From NCBI RefSeq assembly GCF_002368415.1, contig NZ_AP018290.1:2865614-2929613 (forward strand): DNA of 64,000 nt, in the 5' to 3' direction. A program made the translations under genes and the position numbers. The stretch comes from Calothrix sp. NIES-4105. GTDB lineage: Bacteria; Cyanobacteriota; Cyanobacteriia; Cyanobacteriales; Nostocaceae. The stretch's first letter is position 1, and the number at the start of each line of letters is the position of its first letter. This document shows, piece after piece, positions 25,707-34,970 of this stretch. The notes under the pieces are model-generated. The model ran no database searches. It was not told where the DNA came from and saw only the letters and a list, made by a program, of their open reading frames with translations.

Positions 25707-26080
25707 CCAAGGGCAATGTAATCGTAATTAATTACCCTTTTTCAGATGGTTTAAATAGCAAGAAAAGACCTGCTGTAGTTGCTATATTTGGCAGCAATAT
25801 AATCGTCTGTGTTATTACCAGTAAATCTGGTAGATAAAAAGAAATTAAATTAGAAGATGAAGATTTTTTAATTGGCAAATTAGATTTAATTTCTTATGTA
25901 CACCCTACTGCTATTTATACTGCTAAAAAAAGCACGGCGATACGTAAACTAGGTAGTCTTAAAGATGGAAAAGTAAACGAAGTGACTACAGCAATTATAG
26001 AAATTTTACAACAGGCGCCAAGTTCTATACCTCCAGCATCTAGAGCTTTAGAACGCGGTAGACCTCCTAAAACTGAGTAA
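25684..26080 (+). pseudogene. MazF/PemK-family endoribonuclease toxin, disrupted
   Basis: In the frame starting near 25684 the DNA reads KISIIFNQG, then needs a one-base shift at a GGG (about 25711-25713) to continue with NVIVINYPFSDGLNSKKRPAVV and VCVITSKSGR. Codon 25835-25837 is TAA in frame, and the frame then continues with KEIKLEDEDF, SYVHPTAIYT and GKVNEVTTAIIEIL to TAA 26078. NYPFSDG and KKRPAVV are typical of MazF/PemK. No ATG/GTG start remains (GTA at the expected place). It has a frameshift, a nonsense codon and start loss, so it is a pseudogene. Confidence 0.83.
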
Positions 26081-26119
26081 TATAGCAGTCCTAAATTGTT
26101 TTTGAATAAATCTAAGTAT

Positions 26120-26178
26120 ATGTAAGGTGGGCACCGCCCATTATATCAAGGTTTTGGTGGGCAGTGCCCACCTTACAT
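26120..26178. repeat. long inverted repeat of the GGTGGGCACTGCCCACC family
   Basis: 21-base arms at 26120-26140 and 26158-26178 with one mismatch; each arm is itself a near-palindrome. It sits between the convergent mazF remnant and glcF. At 26082-26097 the sequence TATAGCAGTCCTAAAT equals the left end of the MITE at 4881. Confidence 0.78.
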
Positions 26179-26198
26179 GGTACTTCAAGTTGGGGGGA

Positions 26199-27551
26199 TC
26201 AACTTAATTTTTCACCGCGAATTGCATAATCTAATAATTCTATTGGATGCATTACTTCAACATTTTTACCTTGCGCTTTTAGATGTTTGGTAATTTGCAG
26301 CGTGCATCCTGGGTTTGCTGATGCTATTAGCTCGGCGCCTGTATTTAATAAGTTTTGCACTTTTTGCTCTCCCAGTTCTTCTGCTACTTCTGGTTGCAGC
26401 ATGTTATATACACCAGCACTTCCACAGCATAATGCCGCATCCAATGGTTCTTTTAATTTGATGTTTGGTATTTGACGTAGTAGTTGACGCGGTTGGATGC
26501 TGATTTTTTGACCGTGTAATAGGTGACATGCATCTTGATACACTAATGTCAAGGGTTTTTCTGTAATTGGTGATAGTTTTGTTGTTAAACCGATGGTTGC
26601 TAAAAATTCTTGGGCATCTCTGACTTTTGCGGCAAATTGTTTGGCTTTTTCGCTGTATTCCGGGTCGTTTTCTAAAATGTGACCGTATTCTTTTAAGGTA
26701 TGACCGCAACCTGCTGCATTAATAATTACATAATCAACGTTGGTATCGGCGAAGCTGTCTATCATTTGCCTTGCTAACGCTTGCGCTTGTTGGGTTTGTC
26801 CTTGGTGTTCGGGTAGTGCAGCGCAACATCCTTGTGTTTTGGGTATTACTACTTCACATCCATTTGCTGTTAATACTCGTACTGTTGCTTCGTTAACTGG
26901 TGAGAAGAATAAGCGTTGTACACAGCCTAAGATTACACCAACACGGTAACGTTTTTCTCCTTGGGCTGGAATGATTGTTGGTAAATTGCTTTGAAATGAT
27001 TTTAAGGTAATTTCTGGTAATATCGAATCCATTGCCGCTAGGCGAGGTGATATTAGTTTGAGTAAACCTGTCGCGCGCACTAATTTTTGTAATCCTAGTT
27101 TTTGGTAGATAAATAATGGAACTAGGAAAACACGTAATAGGTTTGGGTAAGGAAATAGGGTGAAGATTATTTTACGTATTAAGGTGTCAAACCAGTTGCG
27201 AGGGTAGTTACGTTCGACTTGATGACGAGTTGCGGATATTAATTTATCGTACTGAACTCCTGAAGGACAAGTAGTTACACAGGCAAGACATCCTAAACAT
27301 GAGTCAAAGTGTTGTGCGGATGCTTCGTTTAGTGCTATTTCTCCAGTATTTATTGCGTCCATTAAATAGATACGTCCGCGCGGGGAGTCCATTTCTTTGC
27401 CTAGAACTCTATAGCTTGGACATGTTGACAGACAAAACCCACAGTGGACACAACTGTCTATAAGTTTGGGGTCGGGTGGGTGGTTTGCGTCAAACCCTTT
27501 GAGGTTTTTTATATTGGCAGTTTCGTTAGTAGAATTTTCTGAAGTTTGCAT
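26199..27551 (-). CDS. glcF: glycolate dehydrogenase iron-sulfur subunit GlcF
   Basis: 450 residues. Two 4Fe-4S motifs lie near the N-terminus: CVHCGFCLSTCP (about residue 35) and CLGCLACVTTCP (about residue 85). The C-terminal half has two Cys-rich modules with GCCAALPEHQG and CCGSAGVYN, as in GlcF/heterodisulfide-reductase-like subunits. The complex oxidises the photorespiratory product glycolate to glyoxylate, passing electrons to the membrane quinone pool. The catalytic GlcD subunit is not in the window. It is transcribed behind glcE, separated by a 22-bp tandem repeat that occupies its leader. Confidence 0.92.
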   Translation of the reverse strand: MQTSENSTNETANIKNLKGFDANHPPDPKLIDSCVHCGFCLSTCPSYRVLGKEMDSPRGRIYLMDAINTGEIALNEASAQHFDSCLGCLACVTTCPSGVQYDKLISATRHQVERNYPRNWFDTLIRKIIFTLFPYPNLLRVFLVPLFIYQKLGLQKLVRATGLLKLISPRLAAMDSILPEITLKSFQSNLPTIIPAQGEKRYRVGVILGCVQRLFFSPVNEATVRVLTANGCEVVIPKTQGCCAALPEHQGQTQQAQALARQMIDSFADTNVDYVIINAAGCGHTLKEYGHILENDPEYSEKAKQFAAKVRDAQEFLATIGLTTKLSPITEKPLTLVYQDACHLLHGQKISIQPRQLLRQIPNIKLKEPLDAALCCGSAGVYNMLQPEVAEELGEQKVQNLLNTGAELIASANPGCTLQITKHLKAQGKNVEVMHPIELLDYAIRGEKLS

Positions 27552-27725
27552 AGGGTCAGGAGGGAGGAGAATAGGGGTCAGGAGAAAGGAGAATAGGGGT
27601 CAGGAGAAAGGAGAATAGGGGTCAGGAGAAAGGAGAATAGGGGTCAGGAGAAAGGAGAATAGGGGTCAGGAGAAAGGAGAATAGGGGTCAGGAGAAAGGA
27701 GAATAGGGGTCAGGAGGGAGGGGAG
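27552..27725. repeat. 22-bp tandem repeat (VNTR) between glcE and glcF
   Basis: Seven copies of GGGGTCAGGAGAAAGGAGAATA start at 27574, 27596, 27618, 27640, 27662, 27684 and 27706. Degenerate half-units flank them. The period is exactly 22 and the copies are nearly identical, so recent slippage is likely. In the mRNA the tract is CU-rich and lies directly upstream of the glcF start. Confidence 0.93.
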
Positions 27726-27732
27726 GAGGGGA

Positions 27733-29022
27733 TTAAGCAATGAATTTTCCGGGGTTTAAAATATTTTCTGGGTCAAACTGCTGTTTTATCTTTTTCATTA
27801 ATGAAAGCCCATTTCCAGTGTAACCCCATACATCTGTTTTCTGCTTGACTGATGCCGGCGCCTCTAATATGGTTAAATATCCACTGTGCTTCTCACATAA
27901 AGAGCGCGCTTCTAATACTTTATCTATATTAGTAAACTCCACTATTCCTAAACCGCTACCTATATGCACTATTCCCATCTCCCCTAAACTCAACACTTCA
28001 ACTGCTGCTGTTGGTAATATTCCTATTTTCGCCTTGATTTCACCCGTATGCTTGTGAGAATGAATTTGTTGTTGTAATCTATGCCATAAACTTGTGTCAT
28101 CTTCGCTGTTGTATAAATTTCCTTGTAAACCTAATTTTTGTCCAATCTCTAAAAGTCTATCCGCTTGTTCCTTAACGCTTTCGGCTATACTTTGAAAGCG
28201 AACTATCATACCTAGTCCTTTCCCCAACTCTAAAGTTGATACTAATTGACTTGATAGTAAATCTGAAGAAGTTGGAGTTAATGCAGAACCACGTAAAATG
28301 TCTGCTGCTTGCTGTAATGCTTGACTTTCACCCGTTAGTACGACGGTAGAGGATGCTGACTGCATAGGATATAACCTAAATGTCGCTTGAGTTATGATTC
28401 CTAAACTGCCATACGAACCTGTAAATAATTTCATTAAGTCGTACCCAGCAACATTTTTTACAACTCTTCCCCCTGCTTTCGCTATTTGTCCATCCGCGCG
28501 CACGAACGTAATACCAAGCAGTTGGTCGCGAACGCTACCGTAACGCTGTCGTAGTGAACCAGTATCCCCTGTAGCAATAACACCACCAATTGTTGATAAT
28601 GGATTGGGGTCGAGAGCAAGAAATTGTTTAGAAATTCCTAACATTTGCTGTAAAGAAGCAAACTTCATGCCAGAATACACTGTCACCGTCAAGTCACCAA
28701 CTGCATGTTCGATAACTTGATTCATACGCTCGGTACTAATGACTATATTTATATCACTTATCAAATTACCCCAACCTAGCTTGCTTGCATTTCCGCAACT
28801 TAAAACTCGCCATTTGTTACTATATGCTACATAGACTAGTTCAGCTAATTGTGCTTCATTAGAAGGATAAACGATGCACAAAGGAGGTGTAATGTCTGGC
28901 AAAAACGCGCGACTTATACGGGAAACACGACTAGTTTCTACCGAATCCCATGCACAAACCGCATCTTCTCCAATTATTGCTGCAAGCTGTGGTATGTGTT
29001 TTTCTGATGACATCGTTTTCAT
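27733..29022 (-). CDS. glcE: glycolate dehydrogenase FAD-binding subunit GlcE
   Basis: A 429-residue FAD_binding_4-type protein. Residues 45-85 hold PPLCIVYPSNEAQLAELVYVAY and the SCGNASKLGWGN nucleotide loop. FLALDPNPLSTIGGVIATGDTGSLRQRYG follows near residue 135, and AKAGGRVVKNVAGYDLMKLFTGSYGSLGI near 180. The C-terminus FDPENILNPGKF is family-typical. It is shorter than GlcD and pairs with glcF downstream. ATG 29022 has GAGAGGTGAG just upstream. The gene is divergent from the histidine kinase at 29234. Confidence 0.9.
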   Translation of the reverse strand: MKTMSSEKHIPQLAAIIGEDAVCAWDSVETSRVSRISRAFLPDITPPLCIVYPSNEAQLAELVYVAYSNKWRVLSCGNASKLGWGNLISDINIVISTERMNQVIEHAVGDLTVTVYSGMKFASLQQMLGISKQFLALDPNPLSTIGGVIATGDTGSLRQRYGSVRDQLLGITFVRADGQIAKAGGRVVKNVAGYDLMKLFTGSYGSLGIITQATFRLYPMQSASSTVVLTGESQALQQAADILRGSALTPTSSDLLSSQLVSTLELGKGLGMIVRFQSIAESVKEQADRLLEIGQKLGLQGNLYNSEDDTSLWHRLQQQIHSHKHTGEIKAKIGILPTAAVEVLSLGEMGIVHIGSGLGIVEFTNIDKVLEARSLCEKHSGYLTILEAPASVKQKTDVWGYTGNGLSLMKKIKQQFDPENILNPGKFIA

Positions 29023-29233
29023 TCACTCACCTCTCCCGACTTCACTATTTTATGCCTTTAATCCCAGTAAGGCAGCTACATATCGAGTGAAAATACAGAT
29101 TTTTGTTTCTAATCTACCTTTAATCATTAATATAGTTTTATCTAAAAAATAAGTTAACTAAACAATTGTTATGAATACAAGACTTAATATAGTCATAATG
29201 ATTCAAGTTTTGCATCTATGAGAAAGCGCCCTT

Positions 29234-31201
29234 ATGCAACTAGTAAAAAGTACTGTTCATTTAATACAAACGTTTGCTCCCGATACTCCATTAACAGATG
29301 TGATTAATTTTATGGGTACGCGCTCTGAATTGATGTATGAAGCGGCGCCTATCTCGTATTCAAATTGCAGTTGGGTTCCAAATGATTGTATTTATATTAC
29401 TGAAAAATCGCGTTTACTGGGTATATTTACTGCTGCTAACTTAGTACAACTGCTTATTTCTCAGGTAGATTATAGTACTGCTATAGTTGGTGAATTTATG
29501 CAGGCGCCTACTTCAGTTAACAAAGATGTTGACGTTAGTACAGTTCTATCACTTTTTAAGCAACATCATTATAAATCTTTGCCAATTATCGATGAAGATG
29601 GTTGTTTCTTAGGAATTGTGACACCAGAGGCAATCGCAGCGCAATTAGAAGAGGAATTGCAACGCAATCAAATAGAGTTGACTAAAGAGAGCAAATATGC
29701 TCTGCGCGCGCAAGAGTTAGAGAGAAAGAATCAACAGCTACAACAAAAAATTTGTTTTTCAGTTAAAACCGAAGCGCAGTTACTGCAAACAACATGCGAG
29801 TTACAAGAAATATTTCAAGCATTCCCCGATATTTACTTTCGTATCGCTGCGAATGGGACGATACTTAGTTACCAAACTCAAGACACATCAGGACTATATT
29901 TACCACCAGAAGAATTTTTAGGTAAAACAATTCAAGATGTTCTGCCATCTGAGGTTAGCAAAAAGTTTATGGCAGCAGTCATTGAGCTTCAACAGACAAA
30001 TTCCGTTGTGATTATCGAGTATTCGTTACTAATGCGTGATGGAGAAAGAAGTTATGAAGCACGTTTGCTACCCTCAATTCAAGAGCAAATTATTGTAATC
30101 ATTCGTGATATTACGCAGCGTAAACAAGCAGAAATTGCTCTGAAAGCAGCTAAGGAACAACTTGAGCAGAGAGTTGAAGCTAGAACTTATGAACTAAAAA
30201 AGACTGAAGATCGGTATACACGCGCGATTTGTGCAGGCAAGGTAGGAATATGGGAATGGAATATTCAAAAGTCAGAAATTTATATTGACCCGAACTTAAA
30301 AGCGATGCTTGGTTATGCAGATTACGAATTGTCAAGTTCTTTTAAAGATTGGTTAAGTTTAATTCACCCTTCGGACATAAACGCACTAAAAGTTGAGATA
30401 AACGCTTATATTGAAGGGTTGATCCCCAAGTATGAGATAGAACATCGAATGCAGCACCGAGACGGTCATTATATCTGGTTTTTAGCGCGCGGTACTATGT
30501 TATGCGACATTAACGAGAAAATATGCTTTATTGCAGGCTCAAATACAGATATTACCGTCAGTAAGTATACCGAAACTCGTCTCAAAGCGTCTTTGAAGGA
30601 AAAAGAAGTACTACTTAAAGAGATTCATCATCGCGTTAAAAATAATTTACAGGTAATATCTAGCTTATTAAGACTACAAACGCGGTATATTAAAGATGAA
30701 GAGGCGTTGGATATTTTACGTGATAGCCAAAATCGTGTACGCGCGATGGCAATGATTCACGAAAGCTTATATCAATCGAGTGATTTAGGCAAGATTAAGT
30801 TTTCTGAATATATTCGCAACTTAAGTAATAATCTGGCACGTGGGTACTTACTTAATAAAAACATAAAAATTAATTTACAAATACATCAAGTTCAGTTGAG
30901 AATAGATACAGCGATTCCTTGCGGTCTAATTATTAATGAGCTTGTTTCAAATGCACTCAAACATGCATTCATTAATACTGATTGTGGAATGATTTATATA
31001 GAGTTTTTAGATTTAGGAAATAGTAAATACTCTTTTAGTGTCAGTGATAATGGAATTGGGGTTCCTAATGATATAGAATTACGTAGGAACCAATCTTTAG
31101 GGTTACAATTGGTTTGGAGTTTAGTTGAACAATTAGAAGGTTCGATTGTTTTTAATAATCAACTCGGTACTTCATTTACAATCACATTCGTCGAACAATA
31201 A
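29234..31201 (+). CDS. CBS-PAS-PAS sensor histidine kinase (HisKA_2 type)
   Basis: A 655-residue soluble kinase. Residues 1-150 form a CBS pair (YITEKSRLLGIFTAANLVQLL; KSLPIIDEDGCFLGIVTPEA). A coiled coil, a PAS domain near 190-300, another coiled coil and a second PAS with PAC near 330-445 follow. The HisKA_2 motif is KEIHHRVKNNLQVISSLL near 460. The ATPase part has NELVSNALKHAF and DNGIGVP. There is no membrane segment, so it senses a cytoplasmic signal; CBS pairs often bind adenylates. It is followed after 15 bases by a REC-kinase gene, which is the likely partner. Confidence 0.92.
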   Translation: MQLVKSTVHLIQTFAPDTPLTDVINFMGTRSELMYEAAPISYSNCSWVPNDCIYITEKSRLLGIFTAANLVQLLISQVDYSTAIVGEFMQAPTSVNKDVDVSTVLSLFKQHHYKSLPIIDEDGCFLGIVTPEAIAAQLEEELQRNQIELTKESKYALRAQELERKNQQLQQKICFSVKTEAQLLQTTCELQEIFQAFPDIYFRIAANGTILSYQTQDTSGLYLPPEEFLGKTIQDVLPSEVSKKFMAAVIELQQTNSVVIIEYSLLMRDGERSYEARLLPSIQEQIIVIIRDITQRKQAEIALKAAKEQLEQRVEARTYELKKTEDRYTRAICAGKVGIWEWNIQKSEIYIDPNLKAMLGYADYELSSSFKDWLSLIHPSDINALKVEINAYIEGLIPKYEIEHRMQHRDGHYIWFLARGTMLCDINEKICFIAGSNTDITVSKYTETRLKASLKEKEVLLKEIHHRVKNNLQVISSLLRLQTRYIKDEEALDILRDSQNRVRAMAMIHESLYQSSDLGKIKFSEYIRNLSNNLARGYLLNKNIKINLQIHQVQLRIDTAIPCGLIINELVSNALKHAFINTDCGMIYIEFLDLGNSKYSFSVSDNGIGVPNDIELRRNQSLGLQLVWSLVEQLEGSIVFNNQLGTSFTITFVEQ

Positions 31202-31216
31202 TGAGGAACTAATTTT

Positions 31217-32416
31217 ATGAAAAATATCTTAGTTGTAGAAGACGAGCGCATTATTGCTTGCGATATTAGAAACTTTCTAGAACGTTCTGGTTATAATGTA
31301 CCCGCAATTGTTGCATATGGAGAACAGGCAATTGAAAAAGCAGAAGCATTAGTTCCAGATTTGATTTTAATGGACGTGATGCTCAAAGGTGAGATGAGCG
31401 GTATTGAAGCAGCAGAGGAAATTTACTCCCGTTGTAACATCCCTGTAGTTTATTTAACAGCTTATTCCGATGATAGTACACTAACTAAAGCAAGACATAC
31501 TCAGCCATTTGGGTATGTTTTGAAACCATTCGATGAAGCTCAATTAATTGCAACTATTGAAATTGCACTTTCTCGACATCGAAATGAAGTTGTCATGCAA
31601 GAAGCATTGGCAAAAGAGAAAACACTGCGTCAACTAAAATCGCAGTTCGTCTCAAAAGTTAGCCACGAGTTTCGTAATCCTTTAAGTTCGATAATTACTT
31701 CGACTGAATTACTTGTAGTTCATGGCAACAAAATAGGCGAGAGTAAAAAAAGTGAATACCTCAATCATATCAAAAAAGCTGCAACACAGATGACGGATCT
31801 ATTAAGTGATGTTTTACTAGTTGGTCAAGCTGAATGCAGCAAAGTTAATTTTAACCCGGCGCCTTTAAATTTGGAAAAATTCTGCATTGAACTAACCGAA
31901 GAAATTGAACATTGCACAAGAAATACCAATCAAATTATTTTTGCCGTCCAAGGAAGATGCGCGCGGCAAGATAACACATCTACAGCAGATGTACAATGTT
32001 TAGAACATGATTCTAAAAATATACATACCACAAATCAACTTACTTCTATAAAAGAAGCAACCACCCAGCTACCTCTTCTCGACGAAAAGCTGCTGCGACA
32101 TATTCTAACGAACTTGCTAACGAACGCTATAAAATACTCTCCAAATGGTGAAGCTGTAAAATTTGATTTATTTTGTCTCCAAGAAGAAGCTATCTTCCGT
32201 ATTCAAGATAAAGGTATTGGTATTCCTTATATAGACCAAGAAGAATTATTTAACGAATTCCACCGCTGCCGCAATGTTGGTAACATCCCTGGTAACGGTT
32301 TGGGACTGTCGATAGTCAAGCAGTACGTCGAAATGCACGGTGGAGATATAACCTTTGTTAGTAAAGAAGGTGTTGGCACGACTTTCATTGTTTCTATTCC
32401 ACTCAAAAATTCTTAG
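31217..32416 (+). CDS. response regulator/histidine kinase hybrid (REC-HisKA-HATPase)
   Basis: 399 residues. The receiver at 1-120 has VVEDER, the phospho-acceptor Asp in LMDVMLKG, Thr in YLTAY and Lys in VLKPFD. HisKA follows with SKVSHEFRNPLSS near residue 150. The ATPase domain has LTNAIKYSP and DKGIGIP, and GNGLGLSIV near the end. Between them is a poorly conserved insertion of about 45 residues (240-285). An N-terminal receiver on a kinase suggests a phosphorelay fed by the kinase encoded 15 bases upstream. Confidence 0.92.
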   Translation: MKNILVVEDERIIACDIRNFLERSGYNVPAIVAYGEQAIEKAEALVPDLILMDVMLKGEMSGIEAAEEIYSRCNIPVVYLTAYSDDSTLTKARHTQPFGYVLKPFDEAQLIATIEIALSRHRNEVVMQEALAKEKTLRQLKSQFVSKVSHEFRNPLSSIITSTELLVVHGNKIGESKKSEYLNHIKKAATQMTDLLSDVLLVGQAECSKVNFNPAPLNLEKFCIELTEEIEHCTRNTNQIIFAVQGRCARQDNTSTADVQCLEHDSKNIHTTNQLTSIKEATTQLPLLDEKLLRHILTNLLTNAIKYSPNGEAVKFDLFCLQEEAIFRIQDKGIGIPYIDQEELFNEFHRCRNVGNIPGNGLGLSIVKQYVEMHGGDITFVSKEGVGTTFIVSIPLKNS

Positions 32417-32485
32417 CATATGGTATATTTACTATACGGTATCCCTACCCAGTAACCGTAGATTACAATTAAAGGTGGTTAGTCA

Positions 32486-33502
32486 GTGGGCATAGTAGTT
32501 GAAAGCGTATCCAAACAGTTTGGAAGTTTTAAGGCAGTTGATAACGTTAGTCTAGAAATCAAAAGCGGTTCGTTAGTAGCTTTGTTAGGGCCCTCCGGTT
32601 CTGGCAAATCTACGTTGCTGCGCTTGATTTCAGGTTTAGAACTGCCCGATACAGGTAGAATATTATTGACAGGCAAAGACGCAACTTATCAAAGTGTTCA
32701 AGAACGAAACATCGGATTTGTGTTTCAGCACTATGCTTTATTTAAGCATTTGACAGTGCGGCAGAATATTGCTTTTGGGCTGGAAATTCGTAAAGCATCG
32801 AAAAATAAGATTAAAAATCGAGTCTCAGAACTACTAGAGTTAGTTCAATTGAGTGGTCTTGGAGATAGATATCCATCACAGCTTTCGGGAGGACAAAGGC
32901 AGCGTGTAGCTTTAGCGAGAGCGTTAGCTGTTGAACCAGAGGTGTTATTATTAGATGAACCATTCGGCGCCCTTGATGCAAAAGTTCGTAAAGATTTACG
33001 CGCGTGGTTACGTCGTTTGCATGATGAAGTGCATGTAACAACAGTATTTGTAACGCACGACCAAGAAGAAGCAATGGAAGTTTCTGATGAGGTTGTAGTC
33101 ATGAATAAAGGTAGTGTCGAGCAAATTGGAACTCCTGCCGAAATTTATGACCACCCAGCATCAGCGTTTGTAATGAGCTTTATTGGCCCTGTAAACGTTT
33201 TACCCAGCACATCAGGTTTGTTCCAGAGTAATGGGTTTGACTCAGCACATCCAGAAATGTTCTTACGACCTCAAGACGTAATTATAGAAACATCTCCTAA
33301 CGGTACGACAGTACCAGCAAGAGTAAGTAGATTAATTAACTTGGGTTGGGAAATACAAGCAGAGTTAACTTTAGAAGATGGGCAAGTAATGACAGCTCAC
33401 TTATCGCGCGAACGCTTTGACGAATTGAACATTGAACCACAGCAAAAAGTTTACGTTAAACCAAAAGACGCTAAATCATTCCCGCTTTACTATTCGATTT
33501 AA
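32486..33502 (+). CDS. cysA: sulfate/thiosulfate ABC transporter ATP-binding protein
   Basis: A 338-residue ATPase with Walker [11 protein letters not shown]-loop FVFQHYALF, signature [15 protein letters not shown], Walker [13 protein letters not shown] and switch His [11 protein letters not shown]. The C-terminal TOBE-like region (residues 240-338, with FLRPQDVII) fits CysA. The start is GTG 32486. The permease genes and sulfate-binding protein are not adjacent, so assignment to sulfate rather than another anion rests on overall similarity. A terminator follows at 33533. Confidence 0.85.
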   Translation: MGIVVESVSKQFGSFKAVDNVSLEIKSGSLVALLGPSGSGKSTLLRLISGLELPDTGRILLTGKDATYQSVQERNIGFVFQHYALFKHLTVRQNIAFGLEIRKASKNKIKNRVSELLELVQLSGLGDRYPSQLSGGQRQRVALARALAVEPEVLLLDEPFGALDAKVRKDLRAWLRRLHDEVHVTTVFVTHDQEEAMEVSDEVVVMNKGSVEQIGTPAEIYDHPASAFVMSFIGPVNVLPSTSGLFQSNGFDSAHPEMFLRPQDVIIETSPNGTTVPARVSRLINLGWEIQAELTLEDGQVMTAHLSRERFDELNIEPQQKVYVKPKDAKSFPLYYSI

Positions 33503-33532
33503 ACAATATTAAAACTGTAATATCAATCTGTT

Positions 33533-33556
33533 GAGACGTGTACGTCTCTATTTTTT
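33533..33556 (+). terminator. Rho-independent terminator after cysA
   Basis: Arms GAGACGT and ACGTCTC (33533-33548) with a two-base centre, followed by TATTTTTTT. The arm resembles the GAGACGC repeat at 9651 and 57696. Confidence 0.82.
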
Positions 33557-33827
33557 TATAATTTTGGCGCCTATCTATAATTTTTAGTTATAGTGTTGCA
33601 GCGCATATGAACAATTTGTGTACTATGTTTTATTCCTTTTGATGTAGTGAGTTTATGTCTTGGGTGGAAGTGAAATAAAGTCAAACCATTTATATTCTAA
33701 TTAAGTAATTTAAAAGTTAGTTTGAAATCTAAAAAAATTGGCGCTTATATTAGCAAGCTGATTTTAATCTTTCTGCATAGTTTTAGACTAAACCATCTAC
33801 ATGAAAAATCTCGGAGCAACTAAAACA

Positions 33828-34829
33828 ATGAAGCCTTCTAAAATATCCAAATTAGTGTTGACTAGTGCTTGCGTTTTTGGTTTAGCAACCTTACCTATAT
33901 ATTTACCCGCTTCAGCACAGACAGGTAGTTCGGGTTCTGGAGGCGCCTCTTCTGGTGGTACAACTGGTACTAGTGGCACTGGTACAACTGGTACAAATAG
34001 TAGTGGTTCAGGCTTTGGTACTGGTACAACTGGTACAACTGGTACTAGTGGCACTGGTACAACTGGTACAAATAGTAGTGGTTCAGGCTTTGGTACTGGT
34101 ACAACTGGTACTGGTACAACTGGAACTAGTGGAATAAACTCAACTACTGGTACAACCGGTACTGGTACAACTGGAACTAGTGGAATAAACTCAACCACTG
34201 GTACAACTGGTACTGGTACAACTGGAACTAGTGGAATAAACTCAACCACTGGTACAACGGGTACTAGCACTGGTACAGGTATAGAAGGTGGTCGTAACTC
34301 TGGTACAGATGCAACTACTGGCACTGGTACTAGCACTGGTACAGGTATAGAAGGTGGTCGTAATTCTGGTACAGATGCAACTACTGGCACTGGTACTAGC
34401 ACTGGTACAGGTACAGTAGGTGGTCGTAATTCTGGTACAGATGCAACTACTGGAACAGGTACTAGCACTGGTACTACAGGTTTTGGAACGGGTACAGGTA
34501 CCACTACTGATGGAACAACAACTGGTACCGGAACTGGTGCTGGAACAACTGGTACAACTGGAACAAGTGGTATAACAACCGATGGTACTACAACTGGAGG
34601 AGCTACAACAGGCACTAGTACTGATGGTACTACTAGTGGTACTACAACAACTGGAACAGGTACAACAACTGATACTACTACTACGCAAACAACAACCGGA
34701 GTACGAGAAAATCGTGGTACAAGCTGGGGATGGCTTGGTTGGTTGGGATTACTTGGTTTAGCAGGTTTTCTGCGACGTGATGAAAAACCTCGCGCGTATC
34801 GTGACCCAAATGAAGTAGGTACAAGATAG
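33828..34829 (+). CDS. secreted Thr/Gly-repeat protein with WGxxG-type C-terminal anchor
   Basis: 333 residues from ATG 33828, which has GGAG at 33813-33816; ATG 33801 is the alternative. A signal peptide (to about residue 32) precedes some 230 residues made almost only of T, G, S and N in TGTTGTSG-like repeats. The C-terminal part has [19 protein letters not shown], matching the WGxxGxxG C-terminal sorting/anchor type. The repeat lies in the DNA too (GGTACAACTGG words), so length variation by slippage is likely. Long minus-strand frames over this DNA are composition artefacts. It is probably a surface or matrix protein. Confidence 0.85.
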   Translation: MKPSKISKLVLTSACVFGLATLPIYLPASAQTGSSGSGGASSGGTTGTSGTGTTGTNSSGSGFGTGTTGTTGTSGTGTTGTNSSGSGFGTGTTGTGTTGTSGINSTTGTTGTGTTGTSGINSTTGTTGTGTTGTSGINSTTGTTGTSTGTGIEGGRNSGTDATTGTGTSTGTGIEGGRNSGTDATTGTGTSTGTGTVGGRNSGTDATTGTGTSTGTTGFGTGTGTTTDGTTTGTGTGAGTTGTTGTSGITTDGTTTGGATTGTSTDGTTSGTTTTGTGTTTDTTTTQTTTGVRENRGTSWGWLGWLGLLGLAGFLRRDEKPRAYRDPNEVGTR

Positions 34830-34970
34830 TAATACTTCATTGCCATTTATTTTGGTAGTAAAAATAATTACGTGTAGGTTAGGCATCTTGCCTGACCTTT
34901 GCATAGGTGTCCTAACCAAGGCACAGGCGAGATGCGGTACACCAAAGAATCAAAATTAATGAAAAATTCT

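Noticed and set aside
27552-27725. Possible CRISPR array in the 22-bp repeats
   Set aside because: Units are contiguous with no spacers, and no cas genes are near; it is a simple tandem repeat.
34242-34688. Cys/Ser-rich minus-strand frame
   Set aside because: The same repeat DNA in another frame; no credible protein.
33797-34846. 349-residue minus-strand Val/Pro-rich frame
   Set aside because: It is a composition shadow of the Thr/Gly repeat gene; it has no signal peptide or domain, while the plus strand has both a signal peptide and a C-terminal anchor.
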